Shown here: piece by piece, positions 1-9,940 of the stretch
How the letters are laid out: each line of letters starts with the position of its first letter
How positions within the stretch are numbered: position 1 is the first letter of the stretch
NCBI GenBank assembly: GCA_030998015.1
Contig: JARWMV010000014.1
Location: 1-64,000, forward strand
DNA from: Ceratorhiza oryzae-sativae
Lineage: Eukaryota; Basidiomycota; Agaricomycetes; Cantharellales; Ceratobasidiaceae
Direction: 5' to 3'
DNA length: 64,000 nucleotides
Program-made: the position numbers and the translations under genes
The notes under the pieces: model-generated
What the model was told of the DNA's origin: nothing
Seen by the model: only the letters and a program-made list of their open reading frames with translations
Databases searched by the model: none

Positions 1-100
1 ATATTCTGGCATTCTGGCATCAAGGGTAACTCAATTACAGAAGCACTGATTTATAAGCTGATGCAATTGAGTTACCCTTGATGCCAGAATGCCAGAATAT
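1..100. repeat. Perfect inverted-repeat (foldback) element at window start
   Basis: Positions 1-36 are the exact reverse complement of 65-100, leaving a 28-nt loop, so the segment can form a 36-bp perfect hairpin. It may extend left of the window. The arm contains GGGTAACTCAATT next to ATTCTGGCAT. A diverged version of the same arm occurs in the hAT-type MITE at 48,080-48,224, so the two are probably the same family. It directly abuts a gag reading frame starting near 101, as if inserted there. Confidence 0.85.
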
Positions 101-2030
101 CAGCATCACATCCTTACTGCAACTGAGTGGGCAAACACATATCTTGAACAAGAAATTATCAACCACACCAATGTTGCTTGGCTGCACAATAACAACCTAT
201 TCTGGCAAAAATTCAGGGTATGACATAGCAATGTTAACTGCAATGAAAACTATTGTGAAAAATGGCAGAAGCTAAAGCAAACCAAGACAGTGCAAGACTA
301 CCTCACACTATTCAACCTATATTCAACAGGCCTTGGATACAATGATGCTGCCCTCCATGACCAGTTCTATGCAGGACTCTCAGATGACATCTGAAATTCC
401 ATGGTGGTCCAAAATTATGACCTGACCACACACACCCTTGCAGAAGTCACCCAGAGGGCACTGGACATTGACCAACACCTCATTTCCTTTGGGGGGCAGA
501 AGAACACATACTGCTGCCAAGCCTATGGTGACCAATGTCAAAACTGTCACCCCTGCATCAACAAGCAACACTCATGAACAATTCACAAAAGGGGATCAGA
601 TCTATACAATTAAGGATGGCAAAGCAGTAAAGGGACAAGTCATGTCAATCAGACAAAATACCAAGGGACAAACTGTCCCTACAGTAAGGTGGGACAATTC
701 CACAATGAATATCCAGACATTGTTCAAGGAGATCTGGAAGGACAATCATCCCCCAGTAGCCCAGAAGGCAAGGGATCCAGATGCCATGGACCTAGACTCA
801 GCCAGAAAAGGAATGGGGCCAATTATCTGTCCCAATTGTGGAGGAAAGGGACATGTTGCTGCCAAATGCCTGTCACAGAAACTATCTGGGTATGAAGTGG
901 CCATAGAGGAACCCAAAACCAGCAAAGTCAAGTCTTTAAAAGACTAAGCTCAAGCAGTTCTTGGAAGGCTGTCTTAGGCTCCATTCTGAATAATGTACAA
1001 AAAGAAAATGCTTGTAAAGACTTTGAATGTATATCTCTAGGAAATGAATCCCAAGTCCAATTTTTCTTTCACACTTTCCCCTTAAGTACTACTTCTGAAC
1101 AAAAATCACCACATACAATGATGAAATTTACCAGCTGGGCAATGGTTGACTCAGGTGCCACCTCTGTATTCATACATGAGAACCTAGTCAAACAATATTG
1201 AATCCCTACTCAAAAACTAAAAACACCAAGGAAGCTAAGGGTAATCAATGGTTGTGAAATTGACTCAGGCCAAGTCAATACATACTGCATGTTTGAACTA
1301 GTCATACAGGGGCACAGGGAAATACTCAGTGCCTATGTTGTCAATGTGGGAAAAAATGACCTTGTACTTGGCATGTTGTGGCTCAAATACCATAACCCCC
1401 ACATCAATTGGGAAGAAAAAGTGCTCAACTTCAATTCATCAATTTGCTCCAAACACTGCCTCTCACAACCAATACGTGCAAGAGCCAATGAACCACAGAG
1501 CCTCCAGCTGTCTGGACTAAATGAAACTGCTGCCCTACCTGCCAAATACAATGAGTTCAAGGATATATTTGCAGGAGAGGAGGACAAACAGCCACTGCCA
1601 CCTCACTGAGAATGGGACTTTGGTGTAGACCTAAAACCAGATGCAAAGATTGGCCATGGCCCAGTATAGAGTGTGGGGATTAAGGAAGACACAGAACTAC
1701 AAAAGACACTAAACCAACAACTGCAAAATGGTCACATTTGCTATCCAAATTGCCAATGGCATCTCCAGTCATATTTGTCAAAAGGAAAAATGGGAAACTG
1801 TGAATGTGTATTGACTACTGGTGCCTAAACGGTGTGACCATCCCCAATGCATACCCCCTGCCTAAAATACAGGATTTGATAAAAACCCTCTAGGAAGCAA
1901 AAAATATTCACCAAGCTGGACCTGAAATGGGGGTTTAACCTGGTCAGGGTACAGAAGGGGGATGAATGGAAACTGGCCTTTAAAACCAAAGGACCTTTAG
2001 CCCCATTGTATCTCCAAGGGGTTTTTGGAA
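101..2030 (+). pseudogene. Degraded Ty3/gypsy gag-protease-RT fragment
   Basis: Reading frames broken by stops run gag, protease, RT. The gag piece (438-947) ends with a zinc knuckle of the form CPNCGGKGHVAAKC near 826-867. The protease motif VDSGATSVFIH lies near 1147-1180, and 1289-1609 encodes a typical DLVLGMLWLKYH protease-to-RT segment. RT-like sequence fades out by about 2,000 and no YxDD motif is reached. CpG is almost absent, as expected for an old methylated repeat. It is related to, but not the same as, elements A and B. The 5' end and LTR lie outside the window or are lost. Confidence 0.8.
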
Positions 2031-2159
2031 CTTAGGCATTTTTGTGAACTTGTAGTTTAATGCAAAACATGTTTAATCATTCAGTAGAGAAACAGTATTG
2101 AGATGTTAGATCAAAAAAAGAAGAAAACAGAGAATCAAAGAAGAAATCTACAAACTGAA

Positions 2160-2617
2160 AATTTACAACAATTTACACAATTCAATCATTCAGTACAGAC
2201 TTATACACCACATTCCTCACTACAGACTCTGCAGAGTTATTGAAGATACAAATATGGGAAGCAGATGTGCAGTGTGACAAAGCAACACATAACTGGCCAT
2301 GTGAAAACACTGCATTCTCAAAATTAAGTCCAACATATTTGACTGACTGTCCCTGTGACTTATTGATTGTCATTGCAAATGCTAAGCAGATTGGAAATTG
2401 ACATTGATCCAACACAAATCCAAATTCTGACTCCTCCATATACAGGGTTATCCAAGGGATAAAAACAGTGTTACCTGTAATCAAAAGGTGTTAGTAATGA
2501 GGCTAATTCAATAGCAGTATCTGCACATACCTGCCTCACTTCTGGTTAATAGCCTCACTTCCAAGACTTGTTGGCCCATACAAACAACAACTGCTTGTGT
2601 TCCATTACAAGCAGGTG
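2160..2617 (-). pseudogene. Pif1/Helitron-type helicase C-terminal fragment
   Basis: Minus-strand frame 2484-2182 encodes the classic C-terminal helicase signature: FPICLAFAMTINKSQGQS, then VGLNF and VFSHGQLCVALSH. This is typical of Pif1-family helicases and the Helitron RepHel protein. The preceding CNGT-like motif can be read to about 2,617, where an LTR of family C begins and truncates it. No Helitron CTRR hairpin end was found, so this is a fragment. Helitron origin is likely but a host Pif1 pseudogene is not excluded. Confidence 0.7.
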
Positions 2618-3347
2618 TGTTACAGATCACTAACATTTTCTATTATTTTAGTCTGCTCTGCCAACCTCAAGTGATTCCTCTGTAATTAAATTGTGAAATA
2701 CTTGAATTTGTATGCACTCAAAATTGTACTATTTTCCGTTCCGTTAAGTAGTACAAATTTCCTGCATTCCAACGCATATTTTAGTAAGTTTTTACGATAA
2801 GATCTCAGAGAGATACAGAGGTTGCAATATTTCCTCCTATCAGGAGATATTGATTACAACATCGCACCGCTCATATCTCGGCAACCGCTTACGCTATCAA
2901 AGTGATCTTGTGCTCTATCGATAGCTAATCTTCGGCGGTATCTGCTGCCCGAAGATCGTCGCGATCCACCAGATCTTCGCGCCGGAATGGCCTGAAGATC
3001 ATTAGAATCTTACTGGACCATCAATCAAGATCTAATGACTCCAGTGAGTCAGGAGAGCTTCCCAAATTGATCCAGAAGCTTCTCTGACTCACTTTATGAC
3101 TCACTGAGATGTATCCTCCATTCATTACATGTATACACTTTGATAATATGATCTACAAGCCAATAGCAGGTCTCAGATGCATCAATGCCTTTGATCCACA
3201 CCCTGTCTTTACTCTCTTATCCTATACTGGGCTAGGGTGTACCCCAAGTATAGCAGTACCCTCTTTTGATGATTGCACTGGCATGCATGCATCTATTTGG
3301 CTCTGGAATGCCCTCCTCAGGGTATAAAAGGACCTCCTCTGAGGTCC

Positions 3348-4092
3348 TCAGCCAAACCCTGAAAATCTAGCCAGTGTGAAGTAGCTCCACCTGTCTAAGT
3401 ATGCTTTTTAGTGCTCACTAGGAACCGAGTAGCATGCACTATTGGTGCTACCAGGGCCTTGTGAGTGCTAGAAAGCATACTTAGACACCAGGCTTCTAGT
3501 GAGTGCTAGCTAGATTTTCTGCTTTTGTGTTGTGACCCTCTGGAGGCTCCCTTGTGAAGCACTTAAGTAGTGGCTGCGTTGATGGTTTGGTGTTATGCAG
3601 TATGTATTGAGTGTTCTAGTTACAGTGTTTGCTATGGTCTATGGTGGTTGACAAGATAAAGCAAGCTGAGGTGCCCTGTCTTGCTTTATCCCTCTTATAT
3701 ATGCCTGTGGCTGCGGTGGCTGTGGACGTATTATCTAAACACACTCCGCAGTAGGTGTAGGTTATGTACAGTACTATGGGTTAGGTAATTGTTTGTCTTG
3801 AGTTTGTGCAGCTCTGAATCTTATAGAGCCGCATGAGGTCTGAGGGGTAGGCGCTGAGGTCACGTGACCCTTCTGTAGCGCTGAGATCACGTGACAACTC
3901 GCTCCTTGCTCCAAGTAACAGTGGAGAGAAATGCTGGAGCAAGTTCAGGGTAACCACCGTAAGCGCCGGCTAAGCGCTGAGGTCAAGTGACCTTGTTTAT
4001 GGCTTGTTCCACTTAGGAAAAATGCCATAAATCTGTAAAAATATTCAGTTGTTTTGTTATGTCTGTTTGACAGGTCATAACATTTTGGCTGA
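3348..4092. mobile_element. Small TIR element (MITE) split by a solo LTR
   Basis: Left end TCAGCCAAA and right end TTTGGCTGA are inverted repeats. The match continues imperfectly for about 25 bp into AAAATCTAGC. Flanking GTCC on both sides (3,344-3,347 and 4,093-4,096) may be the target duplication. Removing the LTR at 3,528-4,082 leaves an element of about 185 bp. Inside is a strong hairpin: TGTCTAAGTATGCTTT near 3,393 pairs with its complement near 3,470-3,485. A divergent relative lies at 36,940-37,119. Confidence 0.7.
3528..4082 (-). repeat. Solo LTR of family B, short form, with TTTTG duplication
   Basis: Reverse complement of the element B LTR: begins TGTTGTGACCCTCTGG and ends CAGGTCATAACA. 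It is flanked by TTTTG at 3,523-3,527 and 4,083-4,087, a perfect 5-bp target duplication. It is 555 bp against 775 bp because it has fewer copies of the approximately 100-bp CACGTGA/GGCGCTTA repeat. It is inserted inside the MITE, which is itself inside LTR C copy 1. Confidence 0.92.
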
Positions 4093-4679
4093 GTCCTTCC
4101 AGACCACCTTCCCTCCTCTACTCAACCCAGACTGGTTATTGGTTTTTTTTCTCTTTCTATTTCTCTTGTCTGTGTGTGATTTCTTATATTACTAGTACTG
4201 AGGAATAAAGTACCATATTAGTTATATATTGTCTGATTCATTGTATCTTATATACAGAGATATATAAGGATACAATATTGCCTGATTGAGCATGACATTA
4301 AGTACCAGCTATTAGAGGAAATCTAAGTACCTGTAGCTGAGGAAGTACACACATTGGGCAGTCCACCACCTATCCTATAAGCTATTGCTTAAGTCTAGTA
4401 TTAAGATTAGTATCAGTTAGTCCAAGCAACTAGGGCTGAACTACATTTGAGATATTTAAGGGAACCTGACCATAGTAGTCTTGCTCTTTATACCTATAAA
4501 TTAGTGAGTTTACACTGTGAAAGATTAAGACTACCTTGAGTGTTACTTGATTGCATTGCAACTACTTTGAGCCTTCTTACTCTAGTCTAAGAAGTATTGA
4601 GTACAATTAGTGTATACTAACATATCTACATTTGCTTAAGCTCTAGATATTCAAGTGTACCCTGACACGTAACAAAGTC

Positions 4680-5525
4680 TATGGGTTGTAGGAGACCAGG
4701 AGGGGCTTGATTTGAATGCTTGTTCTGGATACACAAGTTGCATGCCTGAATATAATTAACAACAGATTTTTTCATTCTGGACCAATAGTAATCTCAAGAT
4801 AGGAGATCTAGTGTCCGGAAATGCCCTGGATGACCTGCTGCAGGATTGTCATGCCTGCTTTCTATGACTACTCATCTGATTTCTGACTTGTTTGGTACAT
4901 ATATGTGGTTGTGGTAGTACAACAAGTCATCTTCTAGATGCCAGCCTTTAACCAGAATGTTCTCCTCAAGGGACTTTAGAATCTTTGATATGGTCTTATC
5001 ATCTGGTAATGCATCCCTGATTAGATCATTGAGGGAATGGTCAGTGGGAATTGCTGAAATGAAAAGCTCAGGGCTGATAAGCAGCAGGGTTTCACCCCCC
5101 TCTTTAGCTGCCTCTCTCCAAAGTGATTCTCATTGAGATAGTATATCAGCTTTTCTGTTTTGTGCCCCTTTTCTGTACTTGATTCTTTAATTGTAGTTGG
5201 CCAGGAAGCCCATCCACCTTGCTTGTCTCCAGTTTAAGTCCCTTTTTTTCTGGAAGAACTCTAGATTTTTGTGATCTGAGAGTACCAAGACAGGGATTTC
5301 AGATCCTTCAAGCAAGTGACACCACTCTTTGAACACTTGTATCATAGCCAGTAACTCTTTATCATGTATATCATAGTTTCATTTGACCAGTGATAGAGTT
5401 TTAGAGTAGAAGGCTACCAGATGTAATTTACCATCTTTGCCATACTGGTTAAGAATAGCTCCAGTGGCAAAGTTGGATGCATCACATTCCAGTATAAATT
5501 CCTTTGTGATGTCTGGTTGGATTAA
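4680..5525 (-). pseudogene. Element A: RNase H to integrase zinc-finger remnant
   Basis: Minus-strand translation across small breaks gives RNase H motifs (ECDASNFATGA near 5,500; NYDIHDKELLA near 5,380), then an integrase HHCC zinc-binding region with GHPGHFRTLDLLS near 4,800. It is the direct continuation of the RT at 16,114-17,101. Element B inserted between them and duplicated GACAG (5,526-5,530 and 16,109-16,113). It ends where LTR C copy 1 begins. Confidence 0.85.
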
Positions 5526-5530
5526 GACAG

Positions 5531-6305
5531 TGTTATGACCTGCCTAGCAGACATAACCTAACAACCGAATATTGTACAGATTTATGGCATTTTTCCTGAA
5601 GCGGAACAAACCATAAACAGGATCACGTGATCTCGGCGCTTACCCAACGATTAAGCGCCAGTGGTTACCCTGAACTCGCTCCAGCATTTCTCTCCCATGT
5701 TACCTGGAGCGAGGAGCGAGTTGTCACATGATCTCGGCGCTTACCAACAATTAAGCGCTGGTGGTTACCCTGAACTCGCTCCAGCGTTTCTCTCCCATGT
5801 TACCTGGAGCGAGGAGCGAGTTGTCACATGATCTCGGCGCTTACCAATGATTAAGCGCTGGTGGTTACCCTGAACTCGCTCCAGCGTTTCTCTCCCATGT
5901 TACCTGGAGCGAGGAGCGAGTTGTCACGTGACCTCGGCGCTTATTCAGCGATTAAGCGCCGGGTGCTTAAGTCCAAAAGGTCACATGACCCTCGGACCTC
6001 GCGCGGCTCTATAAGATTCGGAGCCGCACAAACTTAAGACAAACAATTACCTAACCCATAGTACTGTACATAACCTACACCTACTGCGGAGTGTGCTTAG
6101 ATAATACGTCCGCAGCCACCGCAGCCACAGGTATATAAGGAGGATAAAGCAAGACTGGATGCCTCAGCTTGCTTTATCTCGTCAACCACCATAGACCATA
6201 GCAAACACTGTAACTAGAACACTCAATACATACTGCATAGCACCAAACCGTCAACGCAGCCACTACTTAAGTGCTCCACAAGGGAGCCTCCAGAGGGTCA
6301 CGACA
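5531..6305 (+). repeat. 5' LTR of element B
   Basis: It starts TGTTATGACC and ends GGTCACGACA. It contains about three tandem units of roughly 100 bp (about 5,620-5,945). Each unit carries CACGTGA or CACATGA, an inverted pair GGCGCTTA/TAAGCGCC, and a palindromic CTCGCTCCAGC...GGAGCGAGGAGCGAG core. A TATA-like CTATAAG near 6,010 and GTATATAAGG near 6,131 are candidate promoters. No obvious TGG primer-binding site follows; the sequence after the LTR is TTATAAAGCAAGC. Confidence 0.93.
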
Positions 6306-6426
6306 TTATAAAGCAAGCTCTTAACTTAACTAGTGGCGAACATAAGTATACTGCACAGATACTAAGGGCTGAGTACACGAGAAAACCAGCTAACTCCTGT
6401 GATACATAAGAGAACACAAAGAAACT

Positions 6427-8262
6427 ATGTCACAGAGACCACAAACTCGATCTCAAAGCAGAGTGGCAAATAGTAGGCCACAATCACCCAAACCCATTGC
6501 TTCCCCAGAGGCGGAAGGTAACCCAGATGAGACCCTCCAAGGAATGCCAGGGGGGTTGCCACAAAACCCACGACCAGTGGCTCAACCCAACCCCACTCGG
6601 GCCCCCATCCTGGGAGGGGAAATAGGGGGAATACCACTCCGCAGCCCTCAACCGCCAATTCACCTGATAAATCCAGACCCAGAAGATATCTCAAATCCAG
6701 AGAGGGATGAGGTAGAAGATATGACCCGAACCATATACGAACAAGGCACGGCCTTGGCGGAAGAGGCAAGGACACAACCCCAGCCAGGTCCCGGAACCAT
6801 AGCCACTGCCAACCCTATTCACACCATTGCCACAGCCATCAGGGCGGGGCTCAAGGAACTTAGAGACAATAATCATAGGGAACTAGAAAAGGCAATCACG
6901 GGTATAAATCAGTGTCAAATATCACTAACCCGACAAGAAGGAAACGTGGACTGGATGGTAAGGTCTATGGAAACATCCAACAAAAATGTCCTCTATGTGG
7001 CAAAGAACCAGGACGACCTAAAAGCAGAAATGGGGAACCTGATAAAAGAATTAAAGGACATCTCCATGGAAATAAACCGGGTACTGGGAATGCAAGAGCG
7101 AAAGCTCGAAAGCTTAGAGAAGAAAACCGAAAACACAGGGGAGATCCTAATCGCACTAGAACAACGGGTAACCGATCTAGGAAATGAGCTCCGGAAAACA
7201 ACTGAAGCAGGAAGGCCAAGGGAAAGGACAGAAGAAACCAGGGGAAGAACTAGGGTGGTCATAGGAAGCCCCTCACGATCCCCCTCAGCCTCCCCAGTAC
7301 GAACACCTTTTCTGGGAAGAACCTTCCAGGCTGAGTCCACAATAAGACCCCGAACAGAACCTCCATCCCAAGCAAACCAACCTACCCTTGCTGCAAACCA
7401 CACTCCTAAGGAGGCAAGACTAGGGAGACCCAGCAAATTTAATGGGAAAAAGGGGAAGGAAGCAGAGAACTTCATAATCAGCATGGAACTTTTCTTTGCT
7501 GACTATGACGAATCAGCCTTTGATGACCGAAAAAAGATATCTGCGGTGCTAATGAACATGGAGGATGGGGAAGCAGCAAACTGGGCACAACCTTACCGCC
7601 GGAAACTACTAGCAGGCGAACACACAGGTATTCTTGCATCCTGGAAGGATTTCAGGAAGGGATTCCTGGATGCTTTTAATGACCCAGTCATAAAGGAAAA
7701 GACCATCCGGAAACTAAGGAAATTAACACAGACCAAGAGCGCATTGGATTATGCTACCCAATTCCGGATCCTGATCCAAGAGGTAGACTGGAACCAGGAA
7801 GCACTCAAGGACCAATTCAGGGAAGGGTTAAAACCCGAAGTACAACAAGAGATCTTAAGGATTGAAGTACTGGCAAATGAGGCTGAAGGTCCATCATATA
7901 CCTTAGATCAATTAATTGACTTTGCCTGCAAAATGGATGACATGCAGTTTGCAAACCAGAAAATGAATACAAGGACCAGCAACTCATCAAATTCAACCTG
8001 GGCACCAGCGAAATACAAACAAGGGGGAAACAAGCCTTTAGGGACCAGTGGCAAACAGGGGAATACCCAAACCAACAACATGGTAAGGATACCAAACAGT
8101 GAAAAGGACAGGCGAAGGAAAGAAGGACTCTGTATCAAATGCGGTAAATCAGGGCATGTCCTGAAGGAGTGCCGAGGCCAGTGGACCTACGACAAAGCTA
8201 AGATACAAGGGAAGGCCAGCAGACAAGTTGAGGAAGAAAGCAGCTCTGAGTCGGAAAACTAA
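6427..8262 (+). CDS. gag: Element B Gag polyprotein
   Basis: An intact 611-codon frame. It forms the particle that packages the retrotransposon RNA. Residues 1-110 are Pro-rich. A long helical/coiled segment (about 130-260) has heptad-like KLESLEKK repeats. A retrotransposon gag (capsid) domain covers about 330-520 (motifs FNGKKGKEAENFI, ALDYATQFRILIQEVDW). A CCHC zinc knuckle CIKCGKSGHVLKEC lies at residues 569-582. The C-terminus is acidic and Ser-rich. The ATG at 6,427 follows a 121-nt leader after the LTR. Length and order fit chromovirus Gag. No frameshift is seen here, in contrast to pol. Confidence 0.93.
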   Translation: MSQRPQTRSQSRVANSRPQSPKPIASPEAEGNPDETLQGMPGGLPQNPRPVAQPNPTRAPILGGEIGGIPLRSPQPPIHLINPDPEDISNPERDEVEDMTRTIYEQGTALAEEARTQPQPGPGTIATANPIHTIATAIRAGLKELRDNNHRELEKAITGINQCQISLTRQEGNVDWMVRSMETSNKNVLYVAKNQDDLKAEMGNLIKELKDISMEINRVLGMQERKLESLEKKTENTGEILIALEQRVTDLGNELRKTTEAGRPRERTEETRGRTRVVIGSPSRSPSASPVRTPFLGRTFQAESTIRPRTEPPSQANQPTLAANHTPKEARLGRPSKFNGKKGKEAENFIISMELFFADYDESAFDDRKKISAVLMNMEDGEAANWAQPYRRKLLAGEHTGILASWKDFRKGFLDAFNDPVIKEKTIRKLRKLTQTKSALDYATQFRILIQEVDWNQEALKDQFREGLKPEVQQEILRIEVLANEAEGPSYTLDQLIDFACKMDDMQFANQKMNTRTSNSSNSTWAPAKYKQGGNKPLGTSGKQGNTQTNNMVRIPNSEKDRRRKEGLCIKCGKSGHVLKECRGQWTYDKAKIQGKASRQVEEESSSESEN

Positions 8263-8279
8263 TTGGTCCTACCACTTCC

Positions 8280-8804
8280 ATGTTGGAGGACCCCAATATA
8301 ACCCCTACCGCAGATGTATGTTACCTCAAGAAGTCTAGTAATCAATCAATAATATACACTACGGTAGAGGGAATCATGGAACCAGCTAAAACGCTGATTG
8401 ACTCAGGATCTTCAACCAACTTCATCGATAAGGCCTATTCAAGGGAAAAAGGGATTCCAACCACTCCCCTCAAACACAAGAAATCAATTGTGGCCATTGA
8501 TGGAAATGAAATCAAGGATGCCATAGAAGAAAGGGCAGAACTAAACATCGAAGTGGAAGGGAAGACACTAAAATGCTCCCTTTATGTAATGACCCTAGGT
8601 GACACCGACATAGTCCTAGGGAAAGAATGGCTTGAAGAAGCAGAACCTATCATAGATTGGAAAGACCTTACCATCTCATACCCAGACGAAATCAAGGCAA
8701 GGGCAGCAAGTGAAAGCCTACAATCCCAGAAGAATTTAGGGATTTTGAAGACCTATTTGGGGAAGAAGGTTTCCGAGAACTTCCACCCCACCGAGGTAAC
8801 CTAG
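8280..8804 (+). CDS. Element B aspartic protease region of Pol
   Basis: This frame starts 17 nt after the gag stop in a different phase. It contains the retropepsin active site LIDSGSSTNFID (residues 38-49) and the downstream TDIVLGKEWLEEAEPIIDW motif that precedes RT in Ty3/gypsy elements. It should continue into RT. The frame is lost between about 8,711 and 8,735, where one base is missing from the expected run, so the last 25 or so residues of this ORF are out of phase. Separate gag and pol phases are normal in this superfamily; the protease/RT break is not. Confidence 0.88.
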   Translation: MLEDPNITPTADVCYLKKSSNQSIIYTTVEGIMEPAKTLIDSGSSTNFIDKAYSREKGIPTTPLKHKKSIVAIDGNEIKDAIEERAELNIEVEGKTLKCSLYVMTLGDTDIVLGKEWLEEAEPIIDWKDLTISYPDEIKARAASESLQSQKNLGILKTYLGKKVSENFHPTEVT

Positions 8805-8812
8805 ACTTCAAA

Positions 8813-9940
8813 ATGGACCTGATCGAGGGAGCGGAGCTGCCAAAGCCTGCAAAGAGGTACAGTATGTCACCAGCAGAAACAAAGGCGCTCAGGGAGTACC
8901 TAGAGGAGGAACTAAGAAACGGGAAAATAAGGCCCAGCCAGTCAGTTGTAGCTGCACCCTGTTTCTATGTGAACAAAGCAGATGGAGGGCTTAGGTTGGT
9001 AGTCGACTACCGTAAGATGAATGACATCACCAAGCCAGACAGGTTTCCACTTCCAATCCAAATAGAATTGATTGAGAGACTGAAGGATGCAACCATCTAT
9101 TCAAAAATGGATGTTCGATGGGGGTTCAACAACATCAGGGTAAAAGAGGGAGACGAATGGAAAACAGCTTTCAGGACAGGAGAAGGCCAGTTTGAATGCT
9201 TGGTCATGCCATTCGGAGTAAAAGAAGGACCAAGAACCTTTACCAGGTTCATGATGGAAAAGTTCCGTGACATAATAGACGATTATGTGGTAATCTACAT
9301 GGACGATGTACTAGTGTTTTCCAGAAACAGGGAAGAACACGTACAACATGTCAGGGAAGTGTTAAGAAGAATGAGGGAAAACCACCTCTTCCTCAAACCA
9401 CACAAGTGTCAGTTCTTCGTGAAGGAGGTAAGCTTCATTGGAATTGTCATATCCCCAGAAGGGATATCGATGGAAAAGGAAAAGGTAAAGGCAGTTCTAG
9501 AATGGCCAGAACCTAACACAGTAAAAGAAGTCCAAGCCTTCCTAGGCTTCGTGGGGTTCTATAGAAGGTGGATAGAGAAGTTTAGCACCTTAGCCAAACC
9601 CCTCACAGATCTCACCCAAAAAGATGTCAAATTCCTGTGGGAAAGAAAACAACAGGAAGCATTTGAAGCTATCAAAGAAGCAGTAGCAAGAGAACCGGTC
9701 CTGATCCACCCAAACCCAAACAGGCCATACATACTGGAAACAGACGCCTCAGGAGTGGCCATGGGGGCGGTACTAAGCCAAAAGGGTGATGACAACCGAT
9801 TGCATCCAATTGCCTTCCTATCGAAGAGCTTCACCCCACCAGAGAAAAATTATGACACCTACGACAAGGAGTTGCTTGCAATTGTTAGGTCCTTAGAGCA
9901 CTGGAGGTTATACTTAGAAGGGACAGAGGAACCATTGTGA
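8813..9940 (+). CDS. pol: Element B reverse transcriptase and RNase H
   Basis: 375 codons. The phase is already correct from about 8,723, upstream of the first ATG. RT motifs appear in order: RLVVDYRKMNDIT, FECLVMPFGVKEGPRTF, and the catalytic VIYMDDVLVFS (YMDD near 9,295-9,306), then the thumb FLGFVGFYRRWIEKF. RNase H follows from about 9,725 (YILETDASGVAMGAVLS) to NYDTYDKELLAI. The ORF stops at 9,940 where one G appears to be missing; RNase H continues in another phase. The protein copies element RNA into cDNA. It is closest to fungal chromoviruses by motif style. Confidence 0.93.
   Translation: MDLIEGAELPKPAKRYSMSPAETKALREYLEEELRNGKIRPSQSVVAAPCFYVNKADGGLRLVVDYRKMNDITKPDRFPLPIQIELIERLKDATIYSKMDVRWGFNNIRVKEGDEWKTAFRTGEGQFECLVMPFGVKEGPRTFTRFMMEKFRDIIDDYVVIYMDDVLVFSRNREEHVQHVREVLRRMRENHLFLKPHKCQFFVKEVSFIGIVISPEGISMEKEKVKAVLEWPEPNTVKEVQAFLGFVGFYRRWIEKFSTLAKPLTDLTQKDVKFLWERKQQEAFEAIKEAVAREPVLIHPNPNRPYILETDASGVAMGAVLSQKGDDNRLHPIAFLSKSFTPPEKNYDTYDKELLAIVRSLEHWRLYLEGTEEPL

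Larger units (their letters stand above)
2618..4674 (+). repeat. LTR family C, copy 1, interrupted by a MITE and a solo LTR of family B
   Basis: It begins TGTTACAGATCACT and ends CCTGACACGTAACA, matching the ends of the 1,308-bp copy at 22,866. The LTR is split by the nested insertion at 3,348-4,092. The flanks differ (AGGTG left, AAGTC right), so there is no target duplication. Its left side truncates a helicase fragment and its right side truncates element A integrase, suggesting a rearrangement through this LTR. The shared internal TATA (GGGTATAAAAGG) is near 3,321. CpG is better preserved here than in copies 2 and 3. Confidence 0.85.

Noticed and set aside
2182..2484. A complete Helitron
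   Set aside because: Only the helicase end is present; no Rep domain and no terminal CTRR hairpin was found nearby.
5620..5945. CRISPR-like array in the LTR tandem repeats
   Set aside because: The repeats are contiguous, of about 100 bp, without unique spacers, in a fungal LTR.
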